A stretch of DNA of 8,394 nucleotides, taken from contig JBFFSQ010000130.1 in the NCBI GenBank assembly GCA_041572275.1, positions 1 to 8,394 on the forward strand, given 5' to 3'. The position numbers and the translations under genes were made by a program. The notes under the pieces were generated by a model. It did not search any database. It was given only the letters and a program-made list of their open reading frames with translations, and had not been told where the DNA came from. Within the stretch, counting starts at the first letter, position 1; each line of letters starts with the position of its first letter. Of this stretch, positions 1-7,091 are shown in pieces. This DNA comes from JBFFSQ01 sp041572275. Lineage in GTDB: Bacteria; Pseudomonadota; Gammaproteobacteria; SZUA-229.

Positions 1-228
1 AGCAGCAGAAAAATCCTGATGTTTTTCCGTAATGGCCTGTAACAGCTTAATGGCTGTTTTGGTATTGCCTTTTTTAGCAGCTGATAAGGCTTTGCTATAT
101 TCATTGGCAACTTCAGTATCGATAGCAGAAGTTGGTGTAGGCGCTTTACTATCGAGAGATGCACAGCCATTGAGTAGTATCAGGCTCATGAAAATACCGA
201 TGTGGTAATAATTGAGCTTAAGGCGCAT
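1..228 (-). CDS. Small TPR-like outer-membrane lipoprotein (3' part missing)
   Basis: This is the first 76 codons of a gene that runs off the left edge; I read it by translating the reverse strand from the ATG at 228-226. The protein opens with a lipoprotein signal peptide: a basic start (MRLK), a hydrophobic stretch, and the lipobox L19-N20-G21-C22. Ala follows the Cys, which favours outer-membrane sorting over inner-membrane retention. After a Ser/Thr/Pro-rich linker comes a helix pair, about residues 43-72 (EYSKALSAAKKGNTKTAIKL and onward), typical of a TPR. The gene overlaps the end of the upstream 932-residue TPR gene by 11 bases, so it is probably translationally coupled to it. Only a weak purine-rich stretch (GAGAG, near 242-246) lies upstream. 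It is probably another piece of the same envelope assembly. The product beyond residue 76 is unknown. Confidence 0.8.
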   Translation of the reverse strand, partial: MRLKLNYYHIGIFMSLILLNGCASLDSKAPTPTSAIDTEVANEYSKALSAAKKGNTKTAIKLLQAITEKHQDFSAA

Positions 229-3016
229 AGGGTTGTATTCTCTCTTTTTTTGCGTAGCGAATAGGCTCGAATTCGGCAAGCACTTTCAGGCTGTTTTTGA
301 TCCACTTGTCGTAAATTCCATCCTTGGTTCTGATCGTGTTGGAACTATGTATTTCTATTGATTTTTCTTCAAATGGATAGGCCTGTTCTTCGAGAAGAAT
401 GTCGTATTGCTCCAGTTCTTCATCGCCCAGGCCTTTTGGGCGCTGAGAATTAAGCAGGCCAAGAGCAAAATCATGGTAAATTTCAGCTACCTGGTAGGTC
501 GCCGCAGTGGATAATTCAGCAATCTGGTAGCTGAGTACCGTTGCATAGGATTTCAATGCCTTCTGCATCAGGGCTTTTTTACGTTTCAGTGACTTTTTAA
601 GCGGGACAGTTAATTTTGCACTTTTAAAATGAGCAAGTTCATTATGTGCAATGCTTAAAGCTGCATTAGCAGCCAAAAACTGAGTGCGTTCCGTACGCTG
701 ATTACCACCATTTTGTTCAGTCTTAAGTAAGGTATGTAATTCCTTGTACCATTTTCTTGTTTGTTTTTTAGCGCGATAATATTCAGCAATAATTAAATGC
801 GCTTCTATATTTTGTGCAAAAGGTTGAGGTGATTTCTTTATATAGGCTTTGTATAGAATGATAGCTTTGTCTTGAACGCCGGCCTTGTCATAGGATTCCG
901 CGGCTAACCAGATCAGGTCTTTCTGTTTAACAGGATCTGTCGTTGCCTTGGAAAGCGCATAAATTTCAATAGCTGCTTTGTTATATTGCCCCGTTTTGCT
1001 ATAGCATAAAGCCAGTTTTTCAGTGATGCCTGATCGATATTTTTTAAGTTTAGGAAAGGTTATTCTATGTTGTTCAAGTACCTGGCTGGCTTTCTTCCAT
1101 TGTTCCAGGGTAATGTACATGGTTGCTGCATCATACTCGGCAGCTGCGCGTAATGATGAGTTAGGTATACGCACGCCTACGCGCAGGAACTGCTGTGCTG
1201 CGAGCTCATATTGTTTACTGATCTTAAACTGTTCGGCCTGTTTGTAGATGCAAACGGCAATTTTGTCGCTATATTCTTTAACCTGTTTTTTACTATTGGT
1301 TTTATCATTAATCAGTGAGGTAAACGCCAGTTCAGCCGAGACGTAGTCCTTGAGTTCATAACGTGCATTGGCATCAATAATGCGGGCTGAACGAAGCAGT
1401 TTCTGGTTCTGAATATCCTGACGTTTGATAATCTTCATGGCTAGTTCAGATGCCAGTGTATACTGCTTCAGGTTGTATAAATCCTCAGCTGTTCTTACGG
1501 TTACTTCTGGCGCACGTTTGTCATTGGGGAATTGATTGCCGAAGCGTATGGCGCTACTGATGGCGCTAGATTCGAGTAACGTTCGTCTATCGGGTTTGGC
1601 CTGATCAATGAGTATTTTATAGGTTAGCAGGGCAGCAAAACCTGCTTCTGCGCTTTTGTTATGGCCAGGATACTGGTAAGCCGTTTTTTCATATTCAGTA
1701 AGTGCTTGAGAAAAATCTTTCGCTGAAAAATAAGATTCAGCCAGAAGAAAGTTAATCGATGCCGCATCGTTGGCTTGCGGAAAAGATTGCAGGTAAGTTT
1801 TATACCAATGGCCAGCTGATAAGTAATCGTTCTTTTTTTTGCTTTTTTGTGCAATCGAATGATAGTAGTTGGCCAGTTCGCTGATGTGTTTGACGAGCAA
1901 AGGCTTGATGGCTTGTCGGCTAGCCTCAGTTTGTTTTGTCCAGAAAACTGTATTGACACTGTATTGGGTAACAAAGGATTTTTTTGTGTTTAAAGCAAGA
2001 TCATGGAAGTTACCTGTCTCATAGGCGGAGATCGCCAGAGAGTGGAATTCTGCTGCTAGTGCTTTGTTGGGGTGTTGCTTTGCATAGCGAAGATATACCT
2101 CGGCGGCATCTGAAATACGTTGTTTCTTGAGGAATAGCTGGGCCAGGTGGCGATATAACAGCGCTTCATATATGCGTCCCTGCTGGTTCTTAAATAATCG
2201 TTCAATGGACGCTGCACCTTCCTGGTAGGATAGTGACAGGCTGACTACGCGTAAGGTGTCATTAATAAAGTCGGCTTCAGCTTCAGTGACCTCAGCAGTC
2301 AGGCCGCCAGCAGTTAATTTCCCCTGTGACTGTTTGTCGTCAAGTATGCTGAGGAAGTTTTCGAGTGCCTCATCATATCTGGACTGTTTAAATTGGGACC
2401 AGGCTAACTTGAAGACGGCCTTTTCATAGAAAGTCGAATTTTTATAGTGGCTGACGATCGTGTTGTAAGCTATTTCAGCCTCACGATATTCTTTTGTGAT
2501 AAAGAGGATTTCGCCACGGCGGAACTGTACTTCATCCAGGTAACGTGTATCTGGATAGTCTGAGACAATGGTATCCATTGCTGTCATTGCTTCTTTGTAG
2601 CGTCCATTCACCGTATATGCTCGAGCCAGTTGATAAAGAATCAGGTCATTGCGGGCATCTCCGGGGTAAGCTGACAGATAAGTCTGATAATGTTGTATTG
2701 CATCATCAAGACTGACCTGGGCCTGATCGAGATGTTTTGCGCTATCCAGTGATTGTTTGTATTCACTATGTTCCAGCTCAATATCAGCCAGTCTTCGCAG
2801 GGCTTCGCCATAATGTGTCTTATCATCGGTAGACTGAATGAAGTTTTTATAATTCTGGATCGCAGTCTCGCGATTGGTTGTAATGGCGACGGGTTCCTCA
2901 ATATCTACTTCATGCACGGGCAGGTTTTTAAGGGTTTTTACCTGCGGTGAGCTGGCGCAACTTAGAATGATCAAACTTAAAGGCAGAATTAATATTCGGG
3001 CGAAGTGGCTATTCAT
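218..3016 (-). CDS. Large TPR-repeat outer-membrane lipoprotein (AglT-like family)
   Basis: The 932-residue protein is almost all helical repeats. Residues 1-20 are a lipoprotein signal peptide ending in I17-L18-S19-C20, followed by Ala, so it is predicted to be anchored in the outer membrane facing the periplasm. Clear TPR-like helix pairs lie at about 130-157, 167-194, 205-225 and 290-318. More lie around 400-465, and a C-terminal set falls at about 625-760. They resemble those of BamD/YbgF-type scaffold proteins. The C-terminal 120 residues carry a non-TPR signature (ATYQVAEIYHDFA, then GLGDEELEQYDILLEEQAYP) that I recall as conserved in large TPR proteins of gammaproteobacterial ExbB/ExbD-associated clusters and in AglT-like proteins of myxobacteria; that link is from memory. 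No catalytic motif is seen, so the likely role is protein-protein scaffolding. The start overlaps the upstream stop as ATGA (4 bases) and has no good Shine-Dalgarno, which supports coupled translation. AT-rich Lys codons give several A-tracts. Confidence 0.85.
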   Translation of the reverse strand: MNSHFARILILPLSLIILSCASSPQVKTLKNLPVHEVDIEEPVAITTNRETAIQNYKNFIQSTDDKTHYGEALRRLADIELEHSEYKQSLDSAKHLDQAQVSLDDAIQHYQTYLSAYPGDARNDLILYQLARAYTVNGRYKEAMTAMDTIVSDYPDTRYLDEVQFRRGEILFITKEYREAEIAYNTIVSHYKNSTFYEKAVFKLAWSQFKQSRYDEALENFLSILDDKQSQGKLTAGGLTAEVTEAEADFINDTLRVVSLSLSYQEGAASIERLFKNQQGRIYEALLYRHLAQLFLKKQRISDAAEVYLRYAKQHPNKALAAEFHSLAISAYETGNFHDLALNTKKSFVTQYSVNTVFWTKQTEASRQAIKPLLVKHISELANYYHSIAQKSKKKNDYLSAGHWYKTYLQSFPQANDAASINFLLAESYFSAKDFSQALTEYEKTAYQYPGHNKSAEAGFAALLTYKILIDQAKPDRRTLLESSAISSAIRFGNQFPNDKRAPEVTVRTAEDLYNLKQYTLASELAMKIIKRQDIQNQKLLRSARIIDANARYELKDYVSAELAFTSLINDKTNSKKQVKEYSDKIAVCIYKQAEQFKISKQYELAAQQFLRVGVRIPNSSLRAAAEYDAATMYITLEQWKKASQVLEQHRITFPKLKKYRSGITEKLALCYSKTGQYNKAAIEIYALSKATTDPVKQKDLIWLAAESYDKAGVQDKAIILYKAYIKKSPQPFAQNIEAHLIIAEYYRAKKQTRKWYKELHTLLKTEQNGGNQRTERTQFLAANAALSIAHNELAHFKSAKLTVPLKKSLKRKKALMQKALKSYATVLSYQIAELSTAATYQVAEIYHDFALGLLNSQRPKGLGDEELEQYDILLEEQAYPFEEKSIEIHSSNTIRTKDGIYDKWIKNSLKVLAEFEPIRYAKKERIQPYAP

Positions 3017-4902
3017 TTCGATTCTGCTGTTAACAATGAGTCGTAGAGGCGTGCTTTTGAGTACTGGGCGCGGTCATGATAAAGCTTAAGACGGCGCCTG
3101 TATTGCTGGGCCTCATTCAGCGCCATGTCTTCAATATTTGCCTCCTGTTCCTTCAGGGTCTGAGTGACTTTAAGTTTTAAATTCTCAATGGTTTTATCTT
3201 TACCTTTGATCTGTTGTGAGAAACGATTGAATACAGCCGGTGAATTTTTCTGCGCACCTTTAAGCGAAGCCAATGATCGGTTCATCTCAGCAATGCTTGC
3301 GTCCAGCTCTTTAAGTTCCTGTTTAGCCTGCCAGAGTCGTACCGGGTAATCAGTGCTGATATCCCAGAATACCAGGCCATATAAGAGACGGAATTTATCT
3401 GCCTGTTGTTCCAGGTCAGTGTGGTCTTGCAGGCGTTTGAGTTGCGAACTTACACGATTAAGTTCTGCCAGTTTTTTACGTTCAGTGTTATCAGCAAGTT
3501 TCAGTTCGGCCGATTTGGTTTCAATAGCTTTAAGCTCGGCTGCCAGGGTATGTCGCTTTTGTATGAATGATTCGGCCTGTGAGAGTTTTGGGTTTTGAAT
3601 GGTGCCCGCCAACCTGGTTTTGAAAGCGTTACGTTTTTCCTGCAATATCAGGTTCAGTGCAGGCAAACCCTGTTGCCATTGATTAAGTCGATAGATCAGG
3701 TGGCTAAGGTCCTGATGTGAATTTAAGGCATCTTGAAACTTTGTAGATGTAAACAGAGGTAATAAATAGCGATTGGTCTTCAAATCCAGATGGCTGAAAC
3801 GCTCAAATGAAGTAATGGATTCCTGGCCCAGACTACTGATCTTTATCTGTTTTAAAAAACGACCATCCCTGATTTGCGCAATGATATTATCCACTTCCTG
3901 TAATTGTGCTGAGTATCTGTCGATGGCATAACTATATTCATTCAAAGCCTGTTGCTTGTGTCCAAGTTTTTCAAAGGCGTGTGGGATAGCTGTTAAGGAT
4001 TCAAGAGATGAAAGATCGGTGTTTGATCGTATTTTTAGTTCTGCCCAGGCAGATAGTGCTTGTTTGAACTGCGCCTGTTTATACCGGGACCAGCCCAGAC
4101 CTAACAGGGCCTTGCTTGATTCTGAATCATCCAGTCGTACTTGTTCAAAAAACTGTATCGCCTGCTCGTTATAGTTGTATTGCAGGTAGCTATATCCCAG
4201 TGCCAGATTAGCTTTATCTTTGAGTAACAAGCGTTCAGCGTCATTGGTTTCCATTTGTGCTAATTCTTTCAACAGGTTGGTGCCCATTTCCATGGCGTCA
4301 CTGTTAATCAGGCCGGCGCCGACATTGAACTGAGAATAAGTGTGCCAGATGGAGTTGTTGTCCATCTGTGCGAGTACTGTAAGGGCATCGTTATATTGTT
4401 GTTTCTGGCTGTAAATAGTCGACAATAAAAACTGTTGTTCTCCTGCTTTGTTGCTGTCGCTTAATTGGTTGACAGATGACAGTGCCTGTTCTGCATCATC
4501 AATAAAACCGTAGCGGTAGTGGGTTTTACCAATGTTAAACCAGGCTTCATTGCGAATATCGGCATCACTGTCTTCGTCTAATAAGGTCTGAAAAATATCA
4601 GTGGCTTTATGGTTGAGTCCATAGGACAGGTAAAGGCCACCAAGTAACAGGTCAGGGTGTTTGTTGTCTGTCTGGATTGTCTGATTTTTTTTTGCAACGA
4701 GTAAATCCGTAATAGCAGAAAAATGTTTGTTCTGAAAGAAATGATAGAGTGATACACCATAAGCAAGATCGTTAACAGTATGTGTTTGTTCATCAGCGGC
4801 ATGGATAGAAAATGCCTGCAGAACAAAACACAAACCTATAACCAGTTGAGGTTTTTTGTAACGACGTGAGGTGGACATAAATGCGAGTATCCCAGAGTCC
4901 AT
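3013..4902 (-). CDS. Exported TPR and coiled-coil protein, periplasmic
   Basis: The 629-residue protein has an N-terminal Sec-type signal: a basic segment (RRYKK), a hydrophobic core, and a likely cut after SIHA (residues 32-35). Helix-turn-helix repeats of TPR type follow at about 44-72, 84-110, 118-146, 155-182, 230-257, 264-290 and 305-330. From about residue 440 to 615 the sequence is rich in Glu, Lys, Leu and Gln with heptad-like spacing, so a long coiled coil is predicted. A Trp/Tyr-containing segment near 510-530 (LVFWDIST) interrupts it. I see no enzyme motif; a structural or adaptor role is inferred. The first ATG (4902) overlaps the upstream stop as TAATG and has GGGA four bases before it. 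The ATG at 4878 (residue 9) would give a more ordinary signal peptide and is a real alternative. An A9 run on the coding strand (4685-4693) sits near codon 71. It belongs to the same coupled operon as its neighbours. Confidence 0.82.
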   Translation of the reverse strand: MDSGILAFMSTSRRYKKPQLVIGLCFVLQAFSIHAADEQTHTVNDLAYGVSLYHFFQNKHFSAITDLLVAKKNQTIQTDNKHPDLLLGGLYLSYGLNHKATDIFQTLLDEDSDADIRNEAWFNIGKTHYRYGFIDDAEQALSSVNQLSDSNKAGEQQFLLSTIYSQKQQYNDALTVLAQMDNNSIWHTYSQFNVGAGLINSDAMEMGTNLLKELAQMETNDAERLLLKDKANLALGYSYLQYNYNEQAIQFFEQVRLDDSESSKALLGLGWSRYKQAQFKQALSAWAELKIRSNTDLSSLESLTAIPHAFEKLGHKQQALNEYSYAIDRYSAQLQEVDNIIAQIRDGRFLKQIKISSLGQESITSFERFSHLDLKTNRYLLPLFTSTKFQDALNSHQDLSHLIYRLNQWQQGLPALNLILQEKRNAFKTRLAGTIQNPKLSQAESFIQKRHTLAAELKAIETKSAELKLADNTERKKLAELNRVSSQLKRLQDHTDLEQQADKFRLLYGLVFWDISTDYPVRLWQAKQELKELDASIAEMNRSLASLKGAQKNSPAVFNRFSQQIKGKDKTIENLKLKVTQTLKEQEANIEDMALNEAQQYRRRLKLYHDRAQYSKARLYDSLLTAESK

Positions 4903-5453
4903 TATTCCCAGACTTTTATTTCAAAATCCGGTTGTTCCTTGCCTGTGTTATCTAGTATTTTCAGTTCCACAAACTGGGGCTCAGTTGTTTTTTCAATGAT
5001 TTGGGTTGCACCACGACGGTATTCACGTTTATTTGGCCCAAGGCCGGTAAACAAGGCGGTAATTTCATGTTTGCCCGCAGTCAGGTTGCCAATGTAAAGG
5101 CGTTGCACACCACCTCGATGAAGGGCGCTAATTTCACGTTCAGTGTATAAATAATTGCTGACGATTTTATCGTCGATTTTGAGCTGTATAGAATCGAGCT
5201 GAAATAGTTTACCGGCATCCATCGATACAAAAACACTGAATTGAGTGTTGGCAGAAAACAGCAAGTCTTCTTCAAGGATAAACAGGTCCCGATTTAATTC
5301 CAGAACTTCGTTTTTCAGATTTTGTATTTTTGAATTGATGGTTTGTTGAGGTGCTCTGGCTGAATCGGTAGGTGGATTGGCAAAGACCAGTGAATTCATC
5401 ATGACCCAAAACAAAATAACTTGTGCAACGGTGTTTATTATTTTCAAACTCAT
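4902..5453 (-). CDS. Exported beta-rich protein with coiled-coil segment, first gene of TPR operon
   Basis: The 183-residue protein starts with a Sec signal peptide (residues 1-25, hydrophobic core VILFWVMMNSLVFA, likely cut before NPPTDS). A short coiled coil follows (about 41-62, NSKIQNLKNEVLELNRDLFI). The rest, about 65-183, has alternating short hydrophobic strands and reads as an immunoglobulin-like beta sandwich. It includes FSVFVSMDAGKLFQLDSIQL, then SALHRGGVQRLYIGNLTAGKHEITALF, a pattern I recall from proteins often labelled 'AraC family transcriptional regulator' in databases. That label does not fit: there is no helix-turn-helix and the protein is exported. The GKHEITA segment resembles PEGA-like or surface beta-domain turns. 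It is the promoter-proximal gene, with AGGTA just before the ATG at 5453. Its TAA shares one base with the next ATG. The function is unknown; a periplasmic partner of the TPR proteins is inferred. Confidence 0.82.
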   Translation of the reverse strand: MSLKIINTVAQVILFWVMMNSLVFANPPTDSARAPQQTINSKIQNLKNEVLELNRDLFILEEDLLFSANTQFSVFVSMDAGKLFQLDSIQLKIDDKIVSNYLYTEREISALHRGGVQRLYIGNLTAGKHEITALFTGLGPNKREYRRGATQIIEKTTEPQFVELKILDNTGKEQPDFEIKVWE

Positions 5454-5508
5454 TTACCTGATTTAGATGTTCTGTAGTTTGTGACTGTAAGCTTGTTGAA
5501 ATGGTTCT

Positions 5509-5528
5509 GTATTAGAAAAGACTAATAC
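5509..5528. repeat. Perfect 7-bp inverted repeat in leader of the leftward operon
   Basis: The sequence is GTATTAG-AAAAGA-CTAATAC, two perfect 7-base arms around a 6-base centre. It lies 55-75 bases upstream of the ATG at 5453. It could be an operator for a dimeric regulator or, if transcribed, a small AT-rich hairpin in the leader. No U-run follows on the leftward strand, so it is not a normal terminator. The function is inferred only from symmetry and place. Confidence 0.45.
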
Positions 5529-5566
5529 GGTTGATGAATCCAGCTACAGAGACAGTTTTCAGCCGC

Positions 5567-5595
5567 TATAGATTAGCAAAAATTTATAGTTAGCA
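5567..5595. repeat. Imperfect direct repeat TATAG(A)TTAGCA
   Basis: TATAGATTAGCA at 5567-5578 recurs as TATAGTTAGCA at 5585-5595, differing by one missing base, with starts 18 bases apart. It lies between the inverted repeat and the CRP-like site. It may be a pair of regulator half-sites on one face of the helix; it may also be chance in AT-rich DNA. Confidence 0.35.
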
Positions 5596-5614
5596 GAAAG
5601 ACTTAAAGTCGATG

Positions 5615-5630
5615 TGTGAACTGGCTCACT
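5615..5630. promoter_or_regulatory. CRP/Vfr-type binding site
   Basis: TGTGA-ACTGGC-TCACT matches the CRP core consensus TGTGA-N6-TCACA at 9 of 10 informative positions with the correct 6-base spacer. Its centre (5622.5) is 41.5 bases before the start of transcription expected from the TATGAT at 5652-5657, which is the class II CRP position. The hexamer where a -35 would sit (5629-5634, CTCAGG) is poor, as is usual at CRP-dependent promoters. The site is symmetric and could also affect the leftward operon, whose start codon is about 170 bases away. Confidence 0.6.
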
Positions 5631-5651
5631 CAGGCTAAAAAATATTTAATA

Positions 5652-5657
5652 TATGAT
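5652..5657 (+). promoter_or_regulatory. Predicted -10 element for the cytochrome/LamG genes
   Basis: TATGAT differs from TATAAT at one position. Transcription would start at about 5664, giving a leader of about 120 bases before the ATG at 5784. No good -35 lies upstream; the CRP-like site takes its place. The surrounding AT-rich DNA contains other weak -10 look-alikes, so the exact start is uncertain. Confidence 0.5.
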
Positions 5658-5767
5658 AAATGTCATAAAAAAAATGTATTATTCATGACCTATGTCCATT
5701 TTCACTGAAAAATAGTGCTTGAAAGAGCGATTTGTTGGACATGGAACCTAAAGCAGATGTTGGCAAC

Positions 5768-5771
5768 GGAG
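5768..5771 (+). promoter_or_regulatory. Candidate ribosome binding site GGAG
   Basis: GGAG lies 12 bases before the ATG at 5784, slightly farther than ideal. The rival start at 5817 has only AGG (5809-5811), five bases upstream. This is weak support for choosing 5784; both starts leave the signal peptide intact. Confidence 0.4.
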
Positions 5772-5783
5772 TACTGTGCTTCA

Positions 5784-7007
5784 ATGAACAAGAACAATCA
5801 ACAGTCCCAGGCTCTGATGAAGCAATTGCTAATCGGCCTGTTTGTCTCCGCTACGATGTTTACCAGTACTCTGCTGTCAGCTGGTGATCTGGAACGTCGT
5901 CAGGCCAAACGCATCCATGATCGAATTACCGGTGTTTCACCCAGCAATGCGGTACTTGATCAGATGGAGAATCTGATCCTTACTGACAGTGCTGAAGCTG
6001 CCGCCTATGAGGCAATGAACAATCCGGCTTTTTATAATGTTACCCTGAAAAATTTCGCAGCCCCCTGGACCAATGAAGCTCAGACGGTGTTTACACCGCT
6101 GAATGATTATACGGCGACGGTTATCGGCATGATCCGTGATGATGTGGATTTTCGTCAGGTATTGTGGGGCGATATCCTCTATGTTGGCAATGTTGGTGGC
6201 ATTTCAGGCTATGCCAATAATAATAACGACCATTACATTGAATTAGAGAATTTGGGGCCGGTGCTGGGTGATCTATCCGATCCAGCCATTCTGGAGCAGC
6301 GGGTCCAATCCAATGTGACAGGCTTACCCAGTGCTGCTACTGCCGGTGTGCTGACAACACGGGCTGCGACCGAGGCCTTTTTCATCGGTGGCACCAACCG
6401 CGCCATGTTCCGGTTCACGTTTATGAATCACATGTGTACTGATCTGGAGCCAATCAAGGATATCAGTCGTGTGCCTGATCGGGTACACCGTGATGTATCC
6501 CGCAGTCCAGGTGGTGACAGTCGCATCTACCTGAATAACTGTGTCGGCTGTCATGCCGGTATGGATGCCATGGTGGGGGCTTTTGCCTATTATGAATGGA
6601 ATCAGACCAGCAATCAGCTTGATTACACGCCGGGTACCGTGGCGAACAAGTACCTGATCAACCCTAATAATTTTCAATACGGTCACATAACCACTGACGA
6701 CAGCTGGTTGAATTACTGGCGAAATGGTCAGAATAAACTACTGGGCTGGGATCCGAGTGTCAGCCTGGATGAAAATGGCCATAGCACAGGTAATGGAGCC
6801 AAATCTCTGGGTGTCGAGCTGGCCAACAGTGATGCCTTCAGTAGCTGTCAGGTGAAAAAAGTTTTCAAAACATTGTGTTTCCGTGATTCTGATGACTATG
6901 CGGCAGACCGGACAGTTGTGCAGACGATTACTGGTGACTTCAGAAATAACGGTTACCGAATGAAAGATGTTTTTGCCAAAGTGGCAGCTTATTGTAAGGG
7001 CCCATAA
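5784..7007 (+). CDS. Secreted mono-haem protein resembling a shortened DUF1592/DUF1588/DUF1585 cytochrome
   Basis: From the ATG at 5784 the product is 407 residues. It begins with a Sec signal peptide whose core is LLIGLFVSATMFTSTLLSA (likely cut near residue 33); starting at 5817 gives a tighter version. One haem c motif, C253-V-G-C256-H257, lies in NNCVGCHAGMDAMVGAF. This resembles the 'C-x-x-CH..MDP.G.A...' motif of DUF1588. The stretch AGVLTTRAATEAFFIGGTNR (187-206) resembles the 'RAGLLT...SP..RG' stretch that precedes it in that family. The segment before (DFRQVLWGDILYVGN, 122-136) recalls DUF1592. The end (F352 to C404, with FRNNGYRMKDVF) recalls DUF1585. This assignment is by eye and from memory. 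Planctomycete-type relatives are usually much longer, so this would be a compact form. C218, C355, C365 and C404 could form disulfides. A periplasmic or surface haem protein of unknown substrate is inferred. The next gene follows in the same frame. Confidence 0.8.
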   Translation: MNKNNQQSQALMKQLLIGLFVSATMFTSTLLSAGDLERRQAKRIHDRITGVSPSNAVLDQMENLILTDSAEAAAYEAMNNPAFYNVTLKNFAAPWTNEAQTVFTPLNDYTATVIGMIRDDVDFRQVLWGDILYVGNVGGISGYANNNNDHYIELENLGPVLGDLSDPAILEQRVQSNVTGLPSAATAGVLTTRAATEAFFIGGTNRAMFRFTFMNHMCTDLEPIKDISRVPDRVHRDVSRSPGGDSRIYLNNCVGCHAGMDAMVGAFAYYEWNQTSNQLDYTPGTVANKYLINPNNFQYGHITTDDSWLNYWRNGQNKLLGWDPSVSLDENGHSTGNGAKSLGVELANSDAFSSCQVKKVFKTLCFRDSDDYAADRTVVQTITGDFRNNGYRMKDVFAKVAAYCKGP

Positions 7008-7013
7008 CACCCG

Positions 7014-7027
7014 ATGTTGATCAACAT
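7014..7027. repeat. Perfect 14-bp palindrome just after the cytochrome gene
   Basis: ATGTTGATCAACAT is an exact palindrome starting seven bases after the TAA at 7005-7007. With no central loop it is a poor RNA hairpin, and no T-run follows, so it is not a terminator. It could be a protein-binding operator in the short gap, or chance. It also contains an in-frame ATG, a possible alternative start of the LamG lipoprotein. Confidence 0.4.
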
Positions 7028-7091
7028 GTTTGATTGCGGGATAGAGGATCAGGTTTTGGAGAAAATAACAAAACAAGGCAACCGTGGATTC

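Larger units (their letters stand above)
5454..5783. other. Divergent intergenic regulatory region
   Basis: This 330-base stretch separates the leftward TPR operon from the rightward cytochrome/LamG genes. It is AT-rich, above all in 5636-5684, and I find no convincing gene in it. An in-frame GTG at 5715 extends the rightward reading frame, but it has no ribosome site and its sequence is unlike a signal peptide. The region holds a CRP-like palindrome, a -10 element, a 7-bp inverted repeat, a direct repeat and an A8 run (5667-5674), listed separately. No convincing sigma-70 pair could be placed for the leftward operon by eye. Confidence 0.75.

Noticed and set aside
1023..1247. Plus-strand open frame of 74 codons opposite the large TPR gene
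   Set aside because: Antisense to a clear TPR protein with strong helix-repeat periodicity; no independent support.
4685..4693. A9 tract on the coding strand as a phase-variation switch in the 629-residue TPR gene
   Set aside because: A single 9-base run in an AT-rich, Lys-rich gene is common. The frame is intact and nothing else suggests contingency control; it may only be a sequencing-error hotspot.
5509..5528. Rho-independent terminator at the GTATTAG inverted repeat
   Set aside because: The stem is short and AT-rich, no U-run follows in either direction, and it lies upstream of genes on both sides, not downstream.
5622..5637. Sigma-54-like promoter TGGCTC-N5-GGCTA
   Set aside because: The GG to GC spacing is one base short of the strict sigma-54 spacing and the -12 element is poor. 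The CRP palindrome explains the same bases better.
5715..5783. GTG start at 5715 adding 23 residues to the cytochrome protein
   Set aside because: There is no Shine-Dalgarno upstream, and the added residues (with two Cys and two Trp) would bury the signal peptide inside the protein. The ATG at 5784 or 5817 fits better.
7017..7024. FNR-like half-sites TTGAT/ATCAA in the 14-bp palindrome
   Set aside because: FNR needs a 4-base spacer between the half-sites; here they overlap directly.
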